64,000 nucleotides of DNA from Elysia chlorotica (GCA_003991915.1 RQTK01000050.1:279389-343388); one strand, 5' to 3'; counted from the first letter of the stretch, positions 46,136-58,724 are shown. Notes: generated by a model from the letters alone, not told the origin. Numbers and translations are program-made.

Positions 46136-48334
46136 GCACATATTCACAAGAAGAGATATTGGTAAACTTAGTTTTGGGGTTTTGTTCTACTACTCTGTTC
46201 AGGAGAGATAGCCCTCTGTCATTTTGTCAGCAAATGGGTGTAGTTGGTGCAACCCAAAATGTTACTAAATAGCAAAGGCATTGCAGAAAGCAGAGCATAT
46301 TTGTGAACAGCTGTAGATTGGTCACCTTAGATAATTCAACTTCTTGATTGCCATAGTCTAACCCCATGAAATTGAGAAAAATTATTAGTTAAGAGTCCCA
46401 CTATGTTTTTAAAAATTTCTCAGGGAAGCATGTCTCTCTTCCCACATCAGTAATGCTCTAGCAGTAAAAAAATTAGGAGCCAGTTCTTTATCCAAGCAAT
46501 TTATTTTCCACAGTTTAGCTGACAGGATTCTGTATACGTCTCCACAGCTAGTGTGATCACTGTTTTTGTGACATTGCCTGTTCTTTTGTTGTTTTTTTAT
46601 TGAGCCCTTCATATTTCGTTGTAGCAAGTGGAATGTTTTTATCCCAGTTCCCCTAGTAAACCTAAATATGAGAGTCAATGATGATTTCCAGACCAGAAAG
46701 AGCATCTTAATTTGGAAATGAACTTATTTGGGGTCTCATCCGCATTGGCAATTTGAACATTCACGCATACCATTTGTTAAGATCTAGAGCCAACAAGCGC
46801 AGATCAGTGATAAGAGTTTTCAGCTAAAGTCCTCTGAACATAGAAAAATTTCTTTGTATGGATGTTTTTCAATTTCAAATGCAAAAATTATCTGTGGATG
46901 TAGAAATAATAGATATAAAAAAAGTTTCAACCTTTTGAAGTGCACTTTAGGCTTACTGACAAACTGTAAACTACTCCAAAAGTCAAAATTGCAACTCTTC
47001 CGCAATAATAATAATAATAATTAATAATATTAATAATAATGATAGTAAAAATCACCAAGTAATAATAATAATACATGGCATTTATAGAACGCGTATTGTA
47101 AGACTGGTGTTATCAGCAGATGATCTTACCCTGGTTGCCTGTTTTAAAATTGGTCTTCTCTGTTCAAGGTGCTATGGGAGTTGCTGTTTTTTTTTTTTTA
47201 CAAAGTTTGTAGCCAAGAAATGTTTTCTTGAAATGTATCTTTACTTTTTCTCTGTAGCACTTGATTTAATTTGATTTAAAGATAGGAAAGTCTTTTTTTT
47301 TTTCTCTTACAGAGTTGCCAAGAACTTTTGTCTTCTTCTCTTTGTGTCCAACTTATGTTTTCTGGCAGCTGAGATGTCTGTGTATTTGATCACTTATGCA
47401 ATGGGGAAATTCTTAAAGATCACTATAACTAGGTATAAGTATATATTTATTAAATACATTTTTTGGGGGCTAAAAGTTAATAATTCGTTTCCCTATTATT
47501 ATTTTATTTTTATTTTTTTCGAATATTGTAAATATGGATGCCCATGTGTACTGGCTCTGATCTACTTTACTGGGGCTGTGGTTGGAGGTTTTAATACCCT
47601 CTCACTCAGTTCTTAAAGTCTTGGGTGTCAGTTAAAGCAAAACAACCTAAACCTATACGGACTTGAAATTGTCAGGCTGATATGAATGAGATGTACATTT
47701 GCTGGACTCATGAAAGACAGTTTGAGTTGATAAAACAATGTTTATGCATGTAACTTTTTTTTTTCCAAGGTGGCTTTACCATGTGAAACCTATATGAAAG
47801 TTGTGTATATATGTACATGTATTATATGAAGAATTATATTGTAGATGAAAGCAATATAAATGTTTTTCTAATTAAATAGAAATTTTGCATAACTTCCTTT
47901 CTTTACTTTTACTTAAATCATCTTTTAATATTTTTTTTTTATGATTTCGCGGGTAAAAGTAAAATATTGTTCAATGTACCTCTTCAACACTTTTTTGACT
48001 AGCCGGCTGAAGTTTGTGAATGAAACAATAGTTAATCATTGAAAACTCATGAAATTAATTGAAATTGTTTACATCTTAATCATAAAGAAGGCCTAACCCA
48101 AAAGTAATGCAAAACGTGTCATAATATTTTTTTCTCTATTTAAGATGGGTGCAAATCTGTCAAAGTGTATGTAAAAATTGTCCTGAAGCTTAGGAAACCA
48201 GCTGTTTACTTCTCTAACCAAATCATCTTTTGTTATGAATTCAAACTTCATGCTCCAAGAGTGCTTCACAGTCTCAAAGAGTTGGAAGTATGGAGGTTAT
48301 GGTCAGGTCTATAAACAAAGATTGTGATTGCTTT
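45611..48334. other. AT-rich region after the kelch gene
   Basis: No exon recognised. It contains the TAA tract at 46092-46132 and TAA-rich sequence near 47005-47070. Confidence 0.5.
46067..46157. mobile_element. (TAA)n tract between 25-base direct repeats
   Basis: ATGGCACATATTCACAAGAA and five more bases occur at 46067-46091 and again at 46133-46157, with only (TAA)n between. This fits a LINE insertion truncated down to its microsatellite tail. Confidence 0.6.
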
Positions 48335-48344
48335 ACATCCATAC

Positions 48345-48605
48345 AGAAGGGCGTGTTTGCCCTGGGGTAGAACATGGGCTTTCGAAACAAAAGTCTGGGT
48401 TTGAGTCCTGACGATTGCACTCCCTACTGGTTGGGTTGGTGTCCGTTTAATTTGATCGGCTGAGACAGGATTCATGGTATCCCCTGCCCAGTCTCATGTG
48501 TGGCAGCACATGACATTGTCAGACGTCTGTCTTGGGATCCGTCCACAATATAGCCGATATAGTGCTTATGTTGGACGTTAAAGCATATCAACAACAACAA
48601 CATTC
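48345..48605 (+). mobile_element. SINE family 1, full length
   Basis: A 261-bp element with tRNA-like head (CCTGGGGTAGAACATGGGCT, then GGGTTTGAGTCCTG), body and AACAACAAC tail. It is flanked by the direct repeat ACATCCATAC (48335-48344 and 48606-48615). Confidence 0.93.
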
Positions 48606-49071
48606 ACATCCATACTACCTATGCCGGTCAATGGGTCAATTTTGTAGCATGGGGTGTTGCGTTGTCATGTTGAAGCGTATCACATACATGTCATTTGCAT
48701 TAGTGGATCCAGTGTATAGCAGTGATGGTGACAGTCAATTTTTGTTCCCTGGGAGATGGGGGGGGGGATGCAAAATGAGCGACAGAAACGCCATCCTAAG
48801 TCCTTCTTTTGCTATTTTAAGAACGAAGAATGAGAGAAGTGACTTCACTAATTCATTTTAGTAAACATACAATCAGAAAGTTAATATATTTTTTATAAGC
48901 TTCCCTTAGACCTAGAGCGTATTTTCTTCAAAATGTGCATCAAAATAATATGCTTTATGCGCTACGAATATAACAGCACATTAGCCATTAGAAAGTGTGT
49001 GGCACTTCAGAAAGTACTATTGGATAGCTTGAGTGATATAGGTGTAAGTGATCACTTCACTACAAACTCAC

Positions 49072-49227
49072 GGGCTGAGACAGGAGTCATGGTATTCCTG
49101 CCCTGTCTCATGTGTGGCAGCACATAAAATTGTCAGACGTCAGTCTTGTGGTTCGTCCACAATATAGCCAGTATAGTGCTCATGTTGAACGTTAAACCAA
49201 CTCAAATACTACAACTACTACTACACG
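49072..49227 (+). mobile_element. SINE family 1, 5'-truncated
   Basis: It begins at GGCTGAGACAGGAGTCATGG and ends in an ACTACAACTACTACTAC tail. Confidence 0.88.
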
Positions 49228-49349
49228 GTCCTTACCTTGCACCTCTTTGAGCCCCTGAAGGGAAGCGTGAAGTTTGAAGAAATAGGTGACTGAGTTGAAA
49301 AGATGTAAAAAAATAACAACTGGCGTGCTATGCTTGATGCCACTTTAAC

Positions 49350-49812
49350 AACTCACCATCCTATATAAAAGAACTTATTTCCCCGTATAATCCTGGACGT
49401 CAGTTACGATCTGAAAACAAAAATCTTCTGCACACTCCTAGGACCAATCTTGTATCATATGGAGATCGATCCTTTTCCAAAGCTGGCCCTACTGTTTGGA
49501 ACTCTCTACCTCTTTCAATAAGATCAATCTCTAGTGAGTGCCTTTTTAGAAAACTTAAAAACATTTCTTTTTAAAAAACATCTGTCAAATTAGAATTACT
49601 ACCCAAACACCACGATCGCATTAGCTAATGTGTTTGTTTTTTTTTTTGTATGCTCCTTTGTATTCCAATTATCACCTGTCTATTGCATTGTGTATAAGTT
49701 ATGTTCAAGATGTAGGTTTTTTATATATGCTTTTATCTTGAAAAATGTAAAGCGCTTTGATACTTCGGTGGAAGGCGCTATATAAGTAAAATTATTATTA
49801 TTATTATTATAT
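49350..49812 (+). mobile_element. Second LINE 3' end (CR1/L2/jockey-type)
   Basis: The frame reads LRSENKNLLHTPRTN, then SFSKAGPTVWNSLPLSIRS and ECLFRKLKTFLF, the C-terminal tail of the reverse transcriptase. The 3' region has AAAGCGCTTTGATAC and AAGGCGCTATATAAG and ends in (TTA)n. It is related to, but a different subfamily from, the copy at 25283-26045. 5'-truncated. Confidence 0.85.
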
Positions 49813-50125
49813 TAAATTCTTATCATTGAAATAAGTATGTCGTCACATACTGTATGCTTATTTACTGGTTCAAATAAGGCAGTTGAGGCAATAAATAAAT
49901 ATTTTTTTTTGTTCATCAAGGTCTGGAGTAAATATTGCCAAAGTCAATTGTGAAACACATTGTATCCAAAAACCATTGTTCTGCATTAATATTATCAATG
50001 TGTTTTTAAATAATCGATGACAAGTTTTCTTTAGTTTAATGCTTGGAAATGTCTTTTCCAAATTTTAAAAATTTTGTCATTAAAATTGTGTTATCCCCCC
50101 TGTATCCAAACATCTCTGGAACAAG
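49813..50125. other. AT-rich spacer
   Basis: Nothing recognised. Confidence 0.4.
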
Positions 50126-50402
50126 GCTGATTGATTGGTTGGTTGGGTTGGTTTAACGTCCAACAGCAGCACTATATAGGCTATATTGTGTACGGGCCCC
50201 AAGACGGACGTCTGACAATTTTATGTGCTGCCACACACGAGACAGGGCGGGGATACCATGACTCCTGTCTCGGCTGGCCACATTATATTGACACCGACCC
50301 AACCAGTAGGGAACGCAACGCCAGGATTCGAACCCGGGACCTTTTACGTCAGAAGCCGATGTTCTACCCGTGGACCACCGCCCCCCCACCCCCACCCCAG
50401 GC
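50126..50402 (-). mobile_element. SINE family 1, full length
   Basis: Read on the minus strand: head GTGGTCCACGGGTAGAACAT, B-box region CGGGTTCGAATCCTG, body, then an AACCCAACCAACC tail at the left. The open frames across it on both strands are shadows of the element. Confidence 0.93.
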
Positions 50403-52099
50403 CATGCAGTTTGATTTAGTGATGACACATGGCACAAGCTATCTTTTACTTTGGGATATGTACCAGCAACTGCATTTGAAAGAAGATATGTAGTTTGTGA
50501 GCTTTGCCAGATTATTAAATTGCTTAAATTCTAAATAAATTATTGTAAACTTGCACATGTCTCTGTTTTTTTTTTTTAAGATAATGAATCTGTAACACTG
50601 GTAGGATTGGAAAGGAAAATGTTTGCGATCCTGATCGTGTCATGTTAAAAGTTTTGTTTTTGCATGGCGTGTAGTATGTAATGGGTACTTATGAATTCAA
50701 GTATTATAAATTTTTTTTTAAGCTGTTAGAATATTTTTTTTAAAAGATGTTTACTTGGAGTCTTAAATTAGGTGTAGGTTGTTTGTTTCCCCAATCTTTA
50801 CCTCACTGTCTTATATGATTTCCATTTTTGGTCATCAGTACTCCACAAAAGGTATTTTTGACTTAGTAAATGATAGATAAAACCATAAATTGTTATAATG
50901 AAGTCTGTATTTTCAAGTTCATCATTATGCAGGCCAGTTGCTGTGATATTATCTGAGAATTTACTGCAAATGTAAAATAAATTGTCAAACCTAAGGCTTA
51001 GTGAGCAATACTGAATATGTCCACCCCTTTAACTTTTCTTATATATAATTTACTATCTGTTTGGTTTCTGACAATGGCTTTTATGCCCTGTGTTACACGT
51101 TATTAAGACTTCATGTAATTTAACATTAACATAATTATTTTATCAAATACTATGGTAAAATATTTTTTTGTTTGATTTTCTACTAAGGCACTCTGCCCCA
51201 GCACTCGAGGTTTTTGATATGATATATTTTTTTTTTTTTATTATCATTAGGACGTACCATTGGTACTATAGATCCAAAACACCTGTTTTTTGTGTGCAGA
51301 AAACTGTTTTTTTTAATGATTATATGGCTGTTTATATAAACACTTTATTCCTTTTCAGAATTTAATTAAGCTTCTCTGCAATTGCCTTCTCCTCAATATG
51401 TTTGCATTGTCAGCTTTAAAAAAAGTTGAATTTACCAGTAAATTTCAGTTTGAGCCTCAAGAGGGAAAACTACTTTTTTTTTTCAAGCATGTATATGTAC
51501 AATGTATTTCATTTAGAATCAATATGCAATGCACTCTGCTTCCATTGAAATCTGAAAAGTTGATTTTCCTTCTTTTGAATGATCTTCATCCTTGACCCCA
51601 AGCCTTCTTTCTCTATGTTATTTTCAAATGGATATGTTGATCTTGATTCTTTGAATGTATTGATTCTAATTTTAGTCCCCCAGTAACACCAGCTTAGCAG
51701 TGGTCGTCCGCAATTATTATGTAAAGAATGCAACTAATCTGACCTTTGTAGTCCCATTGCGTTGAAAAGTGGGAGCAACGCTTGTCCATAACATAATTAT
51801 TCACTATGATTCAGATATAAGATGCAGATTTGAACATCAAGAATGAAATCAGTTTTATGTTTGTCTTGCTAAGATGTTCATGTCAGAGAATTTTTTTTTA
51901 TCGATCTGCTATTGATATTGAGTTGTGCTTAGTATTGGTATGGTTAGAAGTAGATGTAAAGTATTAGATGACATGAAAATCATTGCAAACTTTGTGGGAT
52001 AAGACCTTTATCCGTGTGGACGCTGATATTCGTTAAGAAAACAACTATTGTACACTAATTGAAATAGTGTGTCCATAGTGAATACACGTAATGTTTTAT
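50403..52099. other. AT-rich sequence without recognised features
   Basis: Short open frames only; no splice-flanked coding signal. Confidence 0.45.
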
Positions 52100-52203
52100 T
52101 TAGTGTCGCCTGACCCGGTTAACTTTTAGATCATGCGTCACAACGAATCGTCTTTTCATTAAAAGAGACAAAGTTTATACCGCTGGACCACAACGCTCCC
52201 CCA
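52100..52203 (-). mobile_element. Degenerate SINE head fragment
   Basis: ATACCGCTGGACCACAACGC followed by CCCCC matches the tRNA-like head end of family 1 on the minus strand. The rest is diverged. Confidence 0.4.
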
Positions 52204-52275
52204 TTTCATATGGACTGGAAAGCCTCTGTTGAGATGAGCAAGACTGTTCCTAATCCTTGCCCCCTAGATGCGTTT

Positions 52276-52356
52276 TTAATTTTTTTTTTTTTTTTTTTTT
52301 TATTATTTTGAAATTGTCTATTGCTCTGTGTATGTGTGTGTGTGTGTGTTTGTATG

Positions 52357-52391
<35 letters not shown>

Positions 52392-52394
52392 GTG
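52276..52394. repeat. Poly-T and (TG)n microsatellite
   Basis: A T-run of about 24 at 52278-52301, then TG runs at 52327-52394 with TTTG and TATG interruptions. Confidence 0.95.
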
Positions 52395-53788
52395 GTGCAT
52401 TACATCGTCTTGGTGCTAAGATAATGACCTAAGTCAATAAGTCAGAACTATACCAAAATGCAAGTGATATATTGTTGTAAAAGCTTAAAATGTGAAAATA
52501 TAACTAAACTTTTCAGATTAATAATGAATGCGCTACATGTATCTATTTTTGCTTTATCTTTTTCATAACTTATGTCCAGAAATTGGAATCAGAAATTAGG
52601 AAATAAATTGATTTTTATTGATTATCTCAATAGTTGCAAAAATGACTGATGCTAAAATTTTAGCAATTGACAATATAAAGAATGTGGTTTCACTAAAAGT
52701 TGTGTGAATTCTTTCAAACACATGGTACCTACTCAATTTTAGTTAGTTCATGAAGCAATGGGCACCTGCAGATGACTGAGTAGTGTTAAATGACGCAATA
52801 TATTTTGTTGCATATTTTGGAACCACATTGCCAATATTTGAGAGCATTCAGTTGTTTAAAAAAAAAGATAAAATAAATATATATGCATTGCCAAGTACAG
52901 TGCAAAAAAACCCAGCAAAGTATTAAATAATTAAATTAAAAAAATGTATTTAATGAAATGTAAAATTTAGGTTGATTCAAAAGTGCTCCTATTTCCTGTT
53001 AAGAAATTGAAATGGCCTTAATTTTCACTTTCGAAATTTTTATTCATTTTATTTTGCTTACAAATTTGTATTTTTTGTTGTTATATGTAAATATATTGTT
53101 GAAAATCTTCCTTTGAAATAAATGAATATATATAAATTTGAATACAATTTTGTCTCTTGATTGATGGGCCTTGGTTTTACCCTGTTTCAATTTGCTATAT
53201 TCACTTCTTTTCTTAGTTACAAATCTATTTTGTGTACGTTTATTTCATTGACTACAATGACAACACAAATCATGCTCTTTATTTCGTTAGATGACTATCA
53301 ATCATAGATCTACAAAGAGAATGAATGGCTCACCTGTCTTTCTCTATATATTTATTTTCAACTTTCTTGTGAACAATTTTCATGTTTCAATAACAAATTA
53401 AATATTCAAATGTTTCCATTTAAGCTCTCTGAACGAAATACAATACTCATGTCTCAGTGTCAGGCATTTATTAAATAGCATTTACCAAGTGTTATCATCG
53501 TATTCAAAGTCAGGTGCTCCTTCTCCAACAATAGCTAGAAACTGTATTTCTAACTTTTATGTTTTCAGATAGCCAGATGATTATAATTTCATTTGAAGAA
53601 AAAAAATCAACACCGCAGACTCCAAAAGGTACGCACGTTTTATATTTATTTAATATCAATTCTTTGATAAGATTTAATTATCAATGATTTTTTTCGATGT
53701 TTTAAATTTAATTTTACGTGAACATCAGGAGCCTCACGGTGCTTAAATCATATACAATTATATACCATCATCAATCATCAAGTGGAAG
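52395..53788. other. AT-rich sequence without recognised features
   Basis: No exon or repeat recognised. Confidence 0.45.
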
Positions 53789-53800
53789 AGGGGTGGGAAG

Positions 53801-54052
53801 GGTGGCGAGATGGCCCTAAGGAAGAACATCGGCTTCAGACGTAAAAGATCCCGTTTCGAGCCTTGGCGATAACGCTCGCTACTGTTTCGGTGTCAGTTTA
53901 ATGGGAACGGCTGAGACAGGAGTCATGGCATCTCCGCCCAGTCTCGTGTGTGGCAGCACATAAAAATGTTAGACGTTAGTCTTAGGGCCCGTCAACAAAA
54001 TAGACTATGATGATGTTGGACGTTAAAACCAACTCCACAACTCAACAACAAC
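53801..54052 (+). mobile_element. SINE family 1, full length
   Basis: A 252-bp element with degenerate head (CTAAGGAAGAACATCGGCTT, CCCGTTTCGAGCC), body and CAACAACA tail. It is flanked by the 12-base repeat AGGGGTGGGAAG (53789-53800 and 54053-54064). Confidence 0.92.
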
Positions 54053-54154
54053 AGGGGTGGGAAGAGGATCCTCTTTATCCGACATGTGACATTAGATTTA
54101 GAACCAGATTTACTAAACGTCATGAAATACACTCAAATTTCAGCTTTTAACTTC

Positions 54155-54290
54155 ATGTGACCAACTGAAACAGGAGCCCTGGTACCCCTGTACTATCTCT
54201 GTGCGACAGCACGTAAAATTGTCAGATGTAAGTCTCTGGGGCCGTCCACAAAATGGTCCATGTAGCGCTGACGTTGATAAACAGCTTTTA
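54155..54290 (+). mobile_element. SINE family 1, diverged body fragment
   Basis: ATGTGACCAACTGAAACAGG, then AGCACGTAAAATTGTCAGAT and GGGGCCGTCCACAAAATGG. Confidence 0.8.
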
Positions 54291-54894
54291 CCACAGTGCT
54301 TAACAAGTTTTTCATCAGTCTGGTCCACCTCAAATGCAAAGCAAAGAAGTGAATTCATTTTTCGCCACATGACATTGACATTCGTTAAGAGAAATATTTA
54401 CCTGTAAACCATGGAATTTGATAGCCTGTTTTCAACATGCTTGAGGTACACTTTATGTTGGGAGAAGAAAAATAAGAGTACTGGTAGTTTGGCAACAGTA
54501 AAAATTACCAAGAAGGAAATGGCATAATGCCTATGTCTTGTACTTTCTCCAAAAAAATTTATGTGATAAGAATATGATATAATGTATTTTAATGGGCTAT
54601 AATACTGTCGCTTGTTAAAAGGGTGGAAGTTGATATTCATTTGATCCCACCAAGGCGACTTTTAATGAAGGCATTGTTAATTTAATGTACTAGCTTTAAA
54701 ACAAGCCATATTAACAATATGAGTTCATAACAACGGCATCAACAAAACAAAACAGTAGACAGCAATAAAAGCAACTAAAGCCGCAGCCACCAGTACAAAA
54801 CTGCTCTCTGTTCTCTGTTGTAGTATGTACGTGTATAAGGAAGCACTCCAACATCAAGTTACAACAAAAGACCCCCCTCCCCTCACCCGCCCCA

Positions 54895-55010
54895 AAACAC
54901 ACCACATACATGCTGCGACATACAAGACAGTGCGGGAATACCGCAACTCCTGTCTTACCCGATCACCTTATATTCGCACCTACCCGATCAGTAGGTTGTT
55001 CAAATCGTGA
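54895..55010 (-). mobile_element. SINE family 1 fragment next to the FREP stop codon
   Basis: CATGCTGCGACATACAAGAC, then AACTCCTGTCTTACCCGATC and CCGATCAGTAGG. It is in the same orientation as the FREP gene and ends about 12 bases beyond its stop, so it would lie in the 3' untranslated region. Confidence 0.75.
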
Positions 55011-55021
55011 AAGTCAAAACT

Positions 55022-58000
55022 TTATACTTTCCGGATCTTCATCTCTGAGAAAGTGACGGAGTCTGAATCGGAGAATGTATGCCACCTCGCGGCTTTGACT
55101 CCACTCAGGCTCCACTTTCCGTTCAGGTTGGAACGATGGCCATCGTACCACCAGGCTCCCCAATATGATTCTGCACGGTTCTCAGGGCGCATGTCATTGT
55201 CTCTATCGTGGGTAGAGAAAGGTTTGCCGTTGTGATAGCTGAGAGAATCACCGGCGGTCCCATCATACGCCCCCAGTCTGAGGACATAGTTGTTATTTTC
55301 ACCGTCCAGAGAGAAGGAGCTGTAGTGCGCGAAGCCAGATTTCCCTTTGTACTTGAGGTCAACACGAAGCTCATATGTCCCTTTGCTGGTGAGGGCGTGG
55401 ATTTTCTCGTTGCCCCACCAAAAATCTCCATACAAGCTACCGAAGCCGTTTTTATATTGAGCCCAGTCACGGTAGAAGTTAAGTCCTCCTGAATCCCGGC
55501 GCTGGATGACAAGCCAGCCTCCACCCGCAGTGACGGAATCACACAGGTATGGGGCACCCGGCTCGCCGCCCGCGTCAGGCTGGATCACGTGATATGGAAA
55601 CGCGGTGCCGAGCAGCGACGGAAACATGTTCTTTCTGCATTCTCTGGGTCTCAGAATGTCAAGAACTACAGGTTTTAGACTGTTCCACATCGTCGAGTTG
55701 GTCTCGGATATCAGGTTGCGAACTGCCGAAAGCGTCTCCGAGGATCTGTTCTGTAAGTCTGTGTTGAGTCTTCCGAAGTCTGTCTGCAAATTGTTTCGTA
55801 GCGCGGAGAAGTCAGCCTGAACCCGGTGACCAAACTCTTCACTAGAGTTGATTATTCTTTCATTTCCCTGTATTAACCTGTCGCACCTCAATCGATTTTT
55901 GTGCTCCAGACTCAGCATGTCAGTCATACGACCCTGCACTGTAGCCACTATCGTACTGGTGCTATTTGATATGGCTAACGCATTCAATTTTACGATCTTT
56001 TCATTTTCGTCCTTAACTGTTTTATCGAATGTTTTCAAGCTCTCCATAACCTCACTCAATCTTTGAGGAATTACATTTCTGTCACTTTCAATAACCGGTA
56101 ATTTTGACTCCACTTCGCAGAGCTTGTCAACGACTCTAGTCTCTATTTTGTCCTCTAAACGGCTTTGAAGAATATCAAGACGCGATTCTAACTTCTCGTT
56201 CAGAGTTGTAGCCATGATGGTCTGAAGAATATCAAGACGCGATTCTACGTCCCTGAACTTTCCGTCCAGAGCTGCAGCCATGATGGTCATCTGCTGCTGG
56301 AGCAAACCTAGTTGCTGTAGTAGCACACCTGGTGTAGCCCCTGTATCACCTGCCTGGTAAGCACGCATTTCTGACCGTTGGCGCAAACGGTTCGTGTGGA
56401 CAAATTGATTCCCTTGACCGTCAGATGTCCTCAACTCACAAGAGTACATGGCTTGGCAATCTACCTGCTTGACCATGCCCAGCCTCAGTGTGGCTTTCCC
56501 TGCTTCGAGAGAACCGTCCACTGTTATCCCATTAGATACGCTCGATATTTTTGGCCGGTCCACAGATATAGATGTTATCAGATGTTTATCCTCGCTAGTG
56601 CTCTCACCAGCTTTTTCTCTATAGATACTCAAACTAGAAATGTTCTTGCGGGGTGATGCGTTTGCTGTTGACATATTATTATTGTGGGTAACAGTGTTGA
56701 GGCTTTCCACACACGTGAGGACACCACACAATGCGCGCTGTCCATGTGACGTCAGCGTGTTTACGTCCATAGTCAGCTCTAGACCTGCGTGAAGGTAAAG
56801 CAAAGAAATACAAAATAATGAATCATCTTGTTGGTATTATACTATTGAAACCAGAACATTTAATTGAACAGTTAGATCTAGGGCGACAAGAAAAGGTGAG
56901 AAGTAGGGCGGGCATGGGTGGGGTCTCAGAAAAGACACCACACAGAATGACAACTTACAATCACTGGCCCCACACATTGTAAACCACCCAAGGACACCAC
57001 TCTGAAGGGAATGTTGACTCATTGCTATGATTTAACTTAGAGCTGACTGTTTTTCAACCTCAACCGGGAAAAACGTAGATAAAAAATAACCCAAACTTCG
57101 ATCTGTAAACTTATTTCAATGTACTATGCTTTTAAAAATCATAATGGGAAGAATTGATTAAACAGGCGTATGACAAACATTGCTACTAAATCCTGATTAT
57201 AATAGAACTGATGCATTCTCTGTAAGTTAAGTTAACATTCATTTTTAACATGTTTTATATATTAAAAAAACTGCTTCCAAATTTTAACGCCCCAACCTGT
57301 AGAAATAACCTATTTGTTGCTGCTTAGCACTTTACAGTTTACATTGTGGACAGGCCCCAAGACTAACGTCTAACAGTTCTACGTACTGCAACACAGAGAC
57401 ATAGCGGTGATAACATGTCTTCTGTCTCAGCTGGTCACCTTATAGTGATGCCGACCCAACCAGTAGAAGTGATCTTTGATCTGTTCTTCTGTTTACTTTA
57501 ATTTTTGTGGTTTGGGGTGAGGCTGGGGTTATTAATAGATATACCACATTAAAAGGGATTCTAATACTAGTTAAAAGATGTTCAATAGTGTTGTTACATT
57601 TATACAAATACTATTTAGGTTGCCCATGACTTTCACAGTAAAAATCATACATTAAACTCGAGGTCAGTAGCCCTGGGGTACAACTTTGGCTCTCGACGCA
57701 GGAAATTCGTGATTCGAGCCCCGCTTTGGTGACTTCGTCCCCTACTGGTTGGGTCGGTGTCAGTTTAAATTGACCAACTGAGACAGAGTCATGGTAGCCC
57801 CGCACTGTCTTTGTGTTGCAGTACGAGACGTAAATTTGTCAGACGGAAGTCTTGGGGCCCGTCCAAAATATCACCTTTTGTAGTGTTGGCCTTGGAGGCA
57901 ATAACACAACAACAACAAATTATGCACCAAACTGTCGTATGTGTGCCTAGCAATATGTGTCGTGTCTTTATGCCCTAGCCAGAGGCCTACAAACAATCAT

Positions 58001-58355
58001 GTATACCTACAAGATACTAAAATGTACTACATGTACCGATACTTTCAAATCTTAGTTAATTTTTCCAAATATGTGAGTTCTATCAGTGTTTATTTTTAAA
58101 CCAGATGGGAAGTTGAGCTTCCGATTGATACTCTTTACATGAAACACTGGTATTTAGTGAAGGAAATTTAATTTAATTGACTTTTGAGTTTGCTACAGTC
58201 AAGCCATGGACAGAGAGCGTAATCACTAAGCCACGAACAGCATGAATAAATCGAAAAGTCCATAAAATATTTTGGCTTTTCCTACCTTGAACTCCGGACA
58301 ACACATAGAGAAAGAGGATCGCCTTTATCAAAACACTCATTAAAGTAGTCGACAT
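55022..58355 (-). CDS. FREP-like secreted lectin: signal peptide, Ig-like region, coiled coil, fibrinogen domain
   Basis: Gastropod FREPs are secreted immune lectins that bind pathogen glycans. There are two minus-strand coding exons: 58286-58355 (signal peptide MSTTLMSVLIKAILFLYVLS) and 55022-56784. The phase-1 junction restores a Gly codon. The product has 610 residues. Residues 25-155 are Ig-like, with Cys43, Cys48, Cys133 and a YSC at Cys139. Residues 160-395 are heptad-rich coiled coil with internal repeats. Residues 406-610 are the fibrinogen domain: GGGWLVIQRRDSGGLNFYRD, then YKNGFGSLYGDFWWGNEKIH, HDRDND (Ca site, Asp550/552/554) and WWYDGHRSNLNGKW. Cys406 and Cys438 are kept. The second conserved cysteine pair is absent: the first position is Arg560, and the loop before His-x-Ser-Asn-Leu-Asn-Gly is a residue short and lacks Cys. 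The large single second exon holding Ig, coiled coil and FBG is notable. The exact FREP subtype cannot be named. Confidence 0.92.
57336..57466 (-). mobile_element. SINE family 1 fragment in the FREP intron
   Basis: CATTGTGGACAGGCCCCAAG, then CTGTCTCAGCTGGTCACCTT and GCCGACCCAACCAGTAG. The head is absent. Confidence 0.85.
57660..57922 (+). mobile_element. SINE family 1, near full length, in the FREP intron
   Basis: Head GCCCTGGGGTACAACTTTGG and GATTCGAGCCCCG, body CTACTGGTTGGGTCGGTGTC, tail ACAACAACAAC. Confidence 0.9.
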
Positions 58356-58535
58356 CTTGGATTAGAGAGTTCTTGCAAATTAAGTTGATGTCTATGTCGG
58401 TGTACAACAGATTGCTTGAACACAGATTACTTAGGCAGAAGCCAACGATGACTCCCGGTAGAATGATATGATGGTACTGATTAGGCGAAAGCTGGATTTG
58501 TCTTAAATAGCAATGAAGTAATATGTTTTCTGCTT

Positions 58536-58538
<3 letters not shown>

Positions 58539-58594
<56 letters not shown>

Positions 58595-58631
58595 GAGAGG
58601 GGGGGGGAGGGGGAGGAAAGAGAGAGAGAGG

Positions 58632-58680
<49 letters not shown>

Positions 58681-58697
58681 GGGGGGGGGGGGGGGGG
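58539..58697. repeat. (GA)n array ending in a poly-G run
   Basis: GA runs separated by GGGGGGGAGGG, ending in about 28 G at 58670-58697. This lies about 180-340 bases upstream of the FREP start codon, so it may sit in or near its promoter. Confidence 0.92.
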
Positions 58698-58724
58698 ATT
58701 CGGGATGGAGGAAAGGCGAAGATA

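Noticed and set aside
50131-50493. Open frames of 94-120 codons on both strands
   Set aside because: They lie on a full-length SINE and are by-products of it.
55053-56656. Several plus-strand open frames opposite the FREP gene
   Set aside because: Shadows of a strongly supported minus-strand gene.
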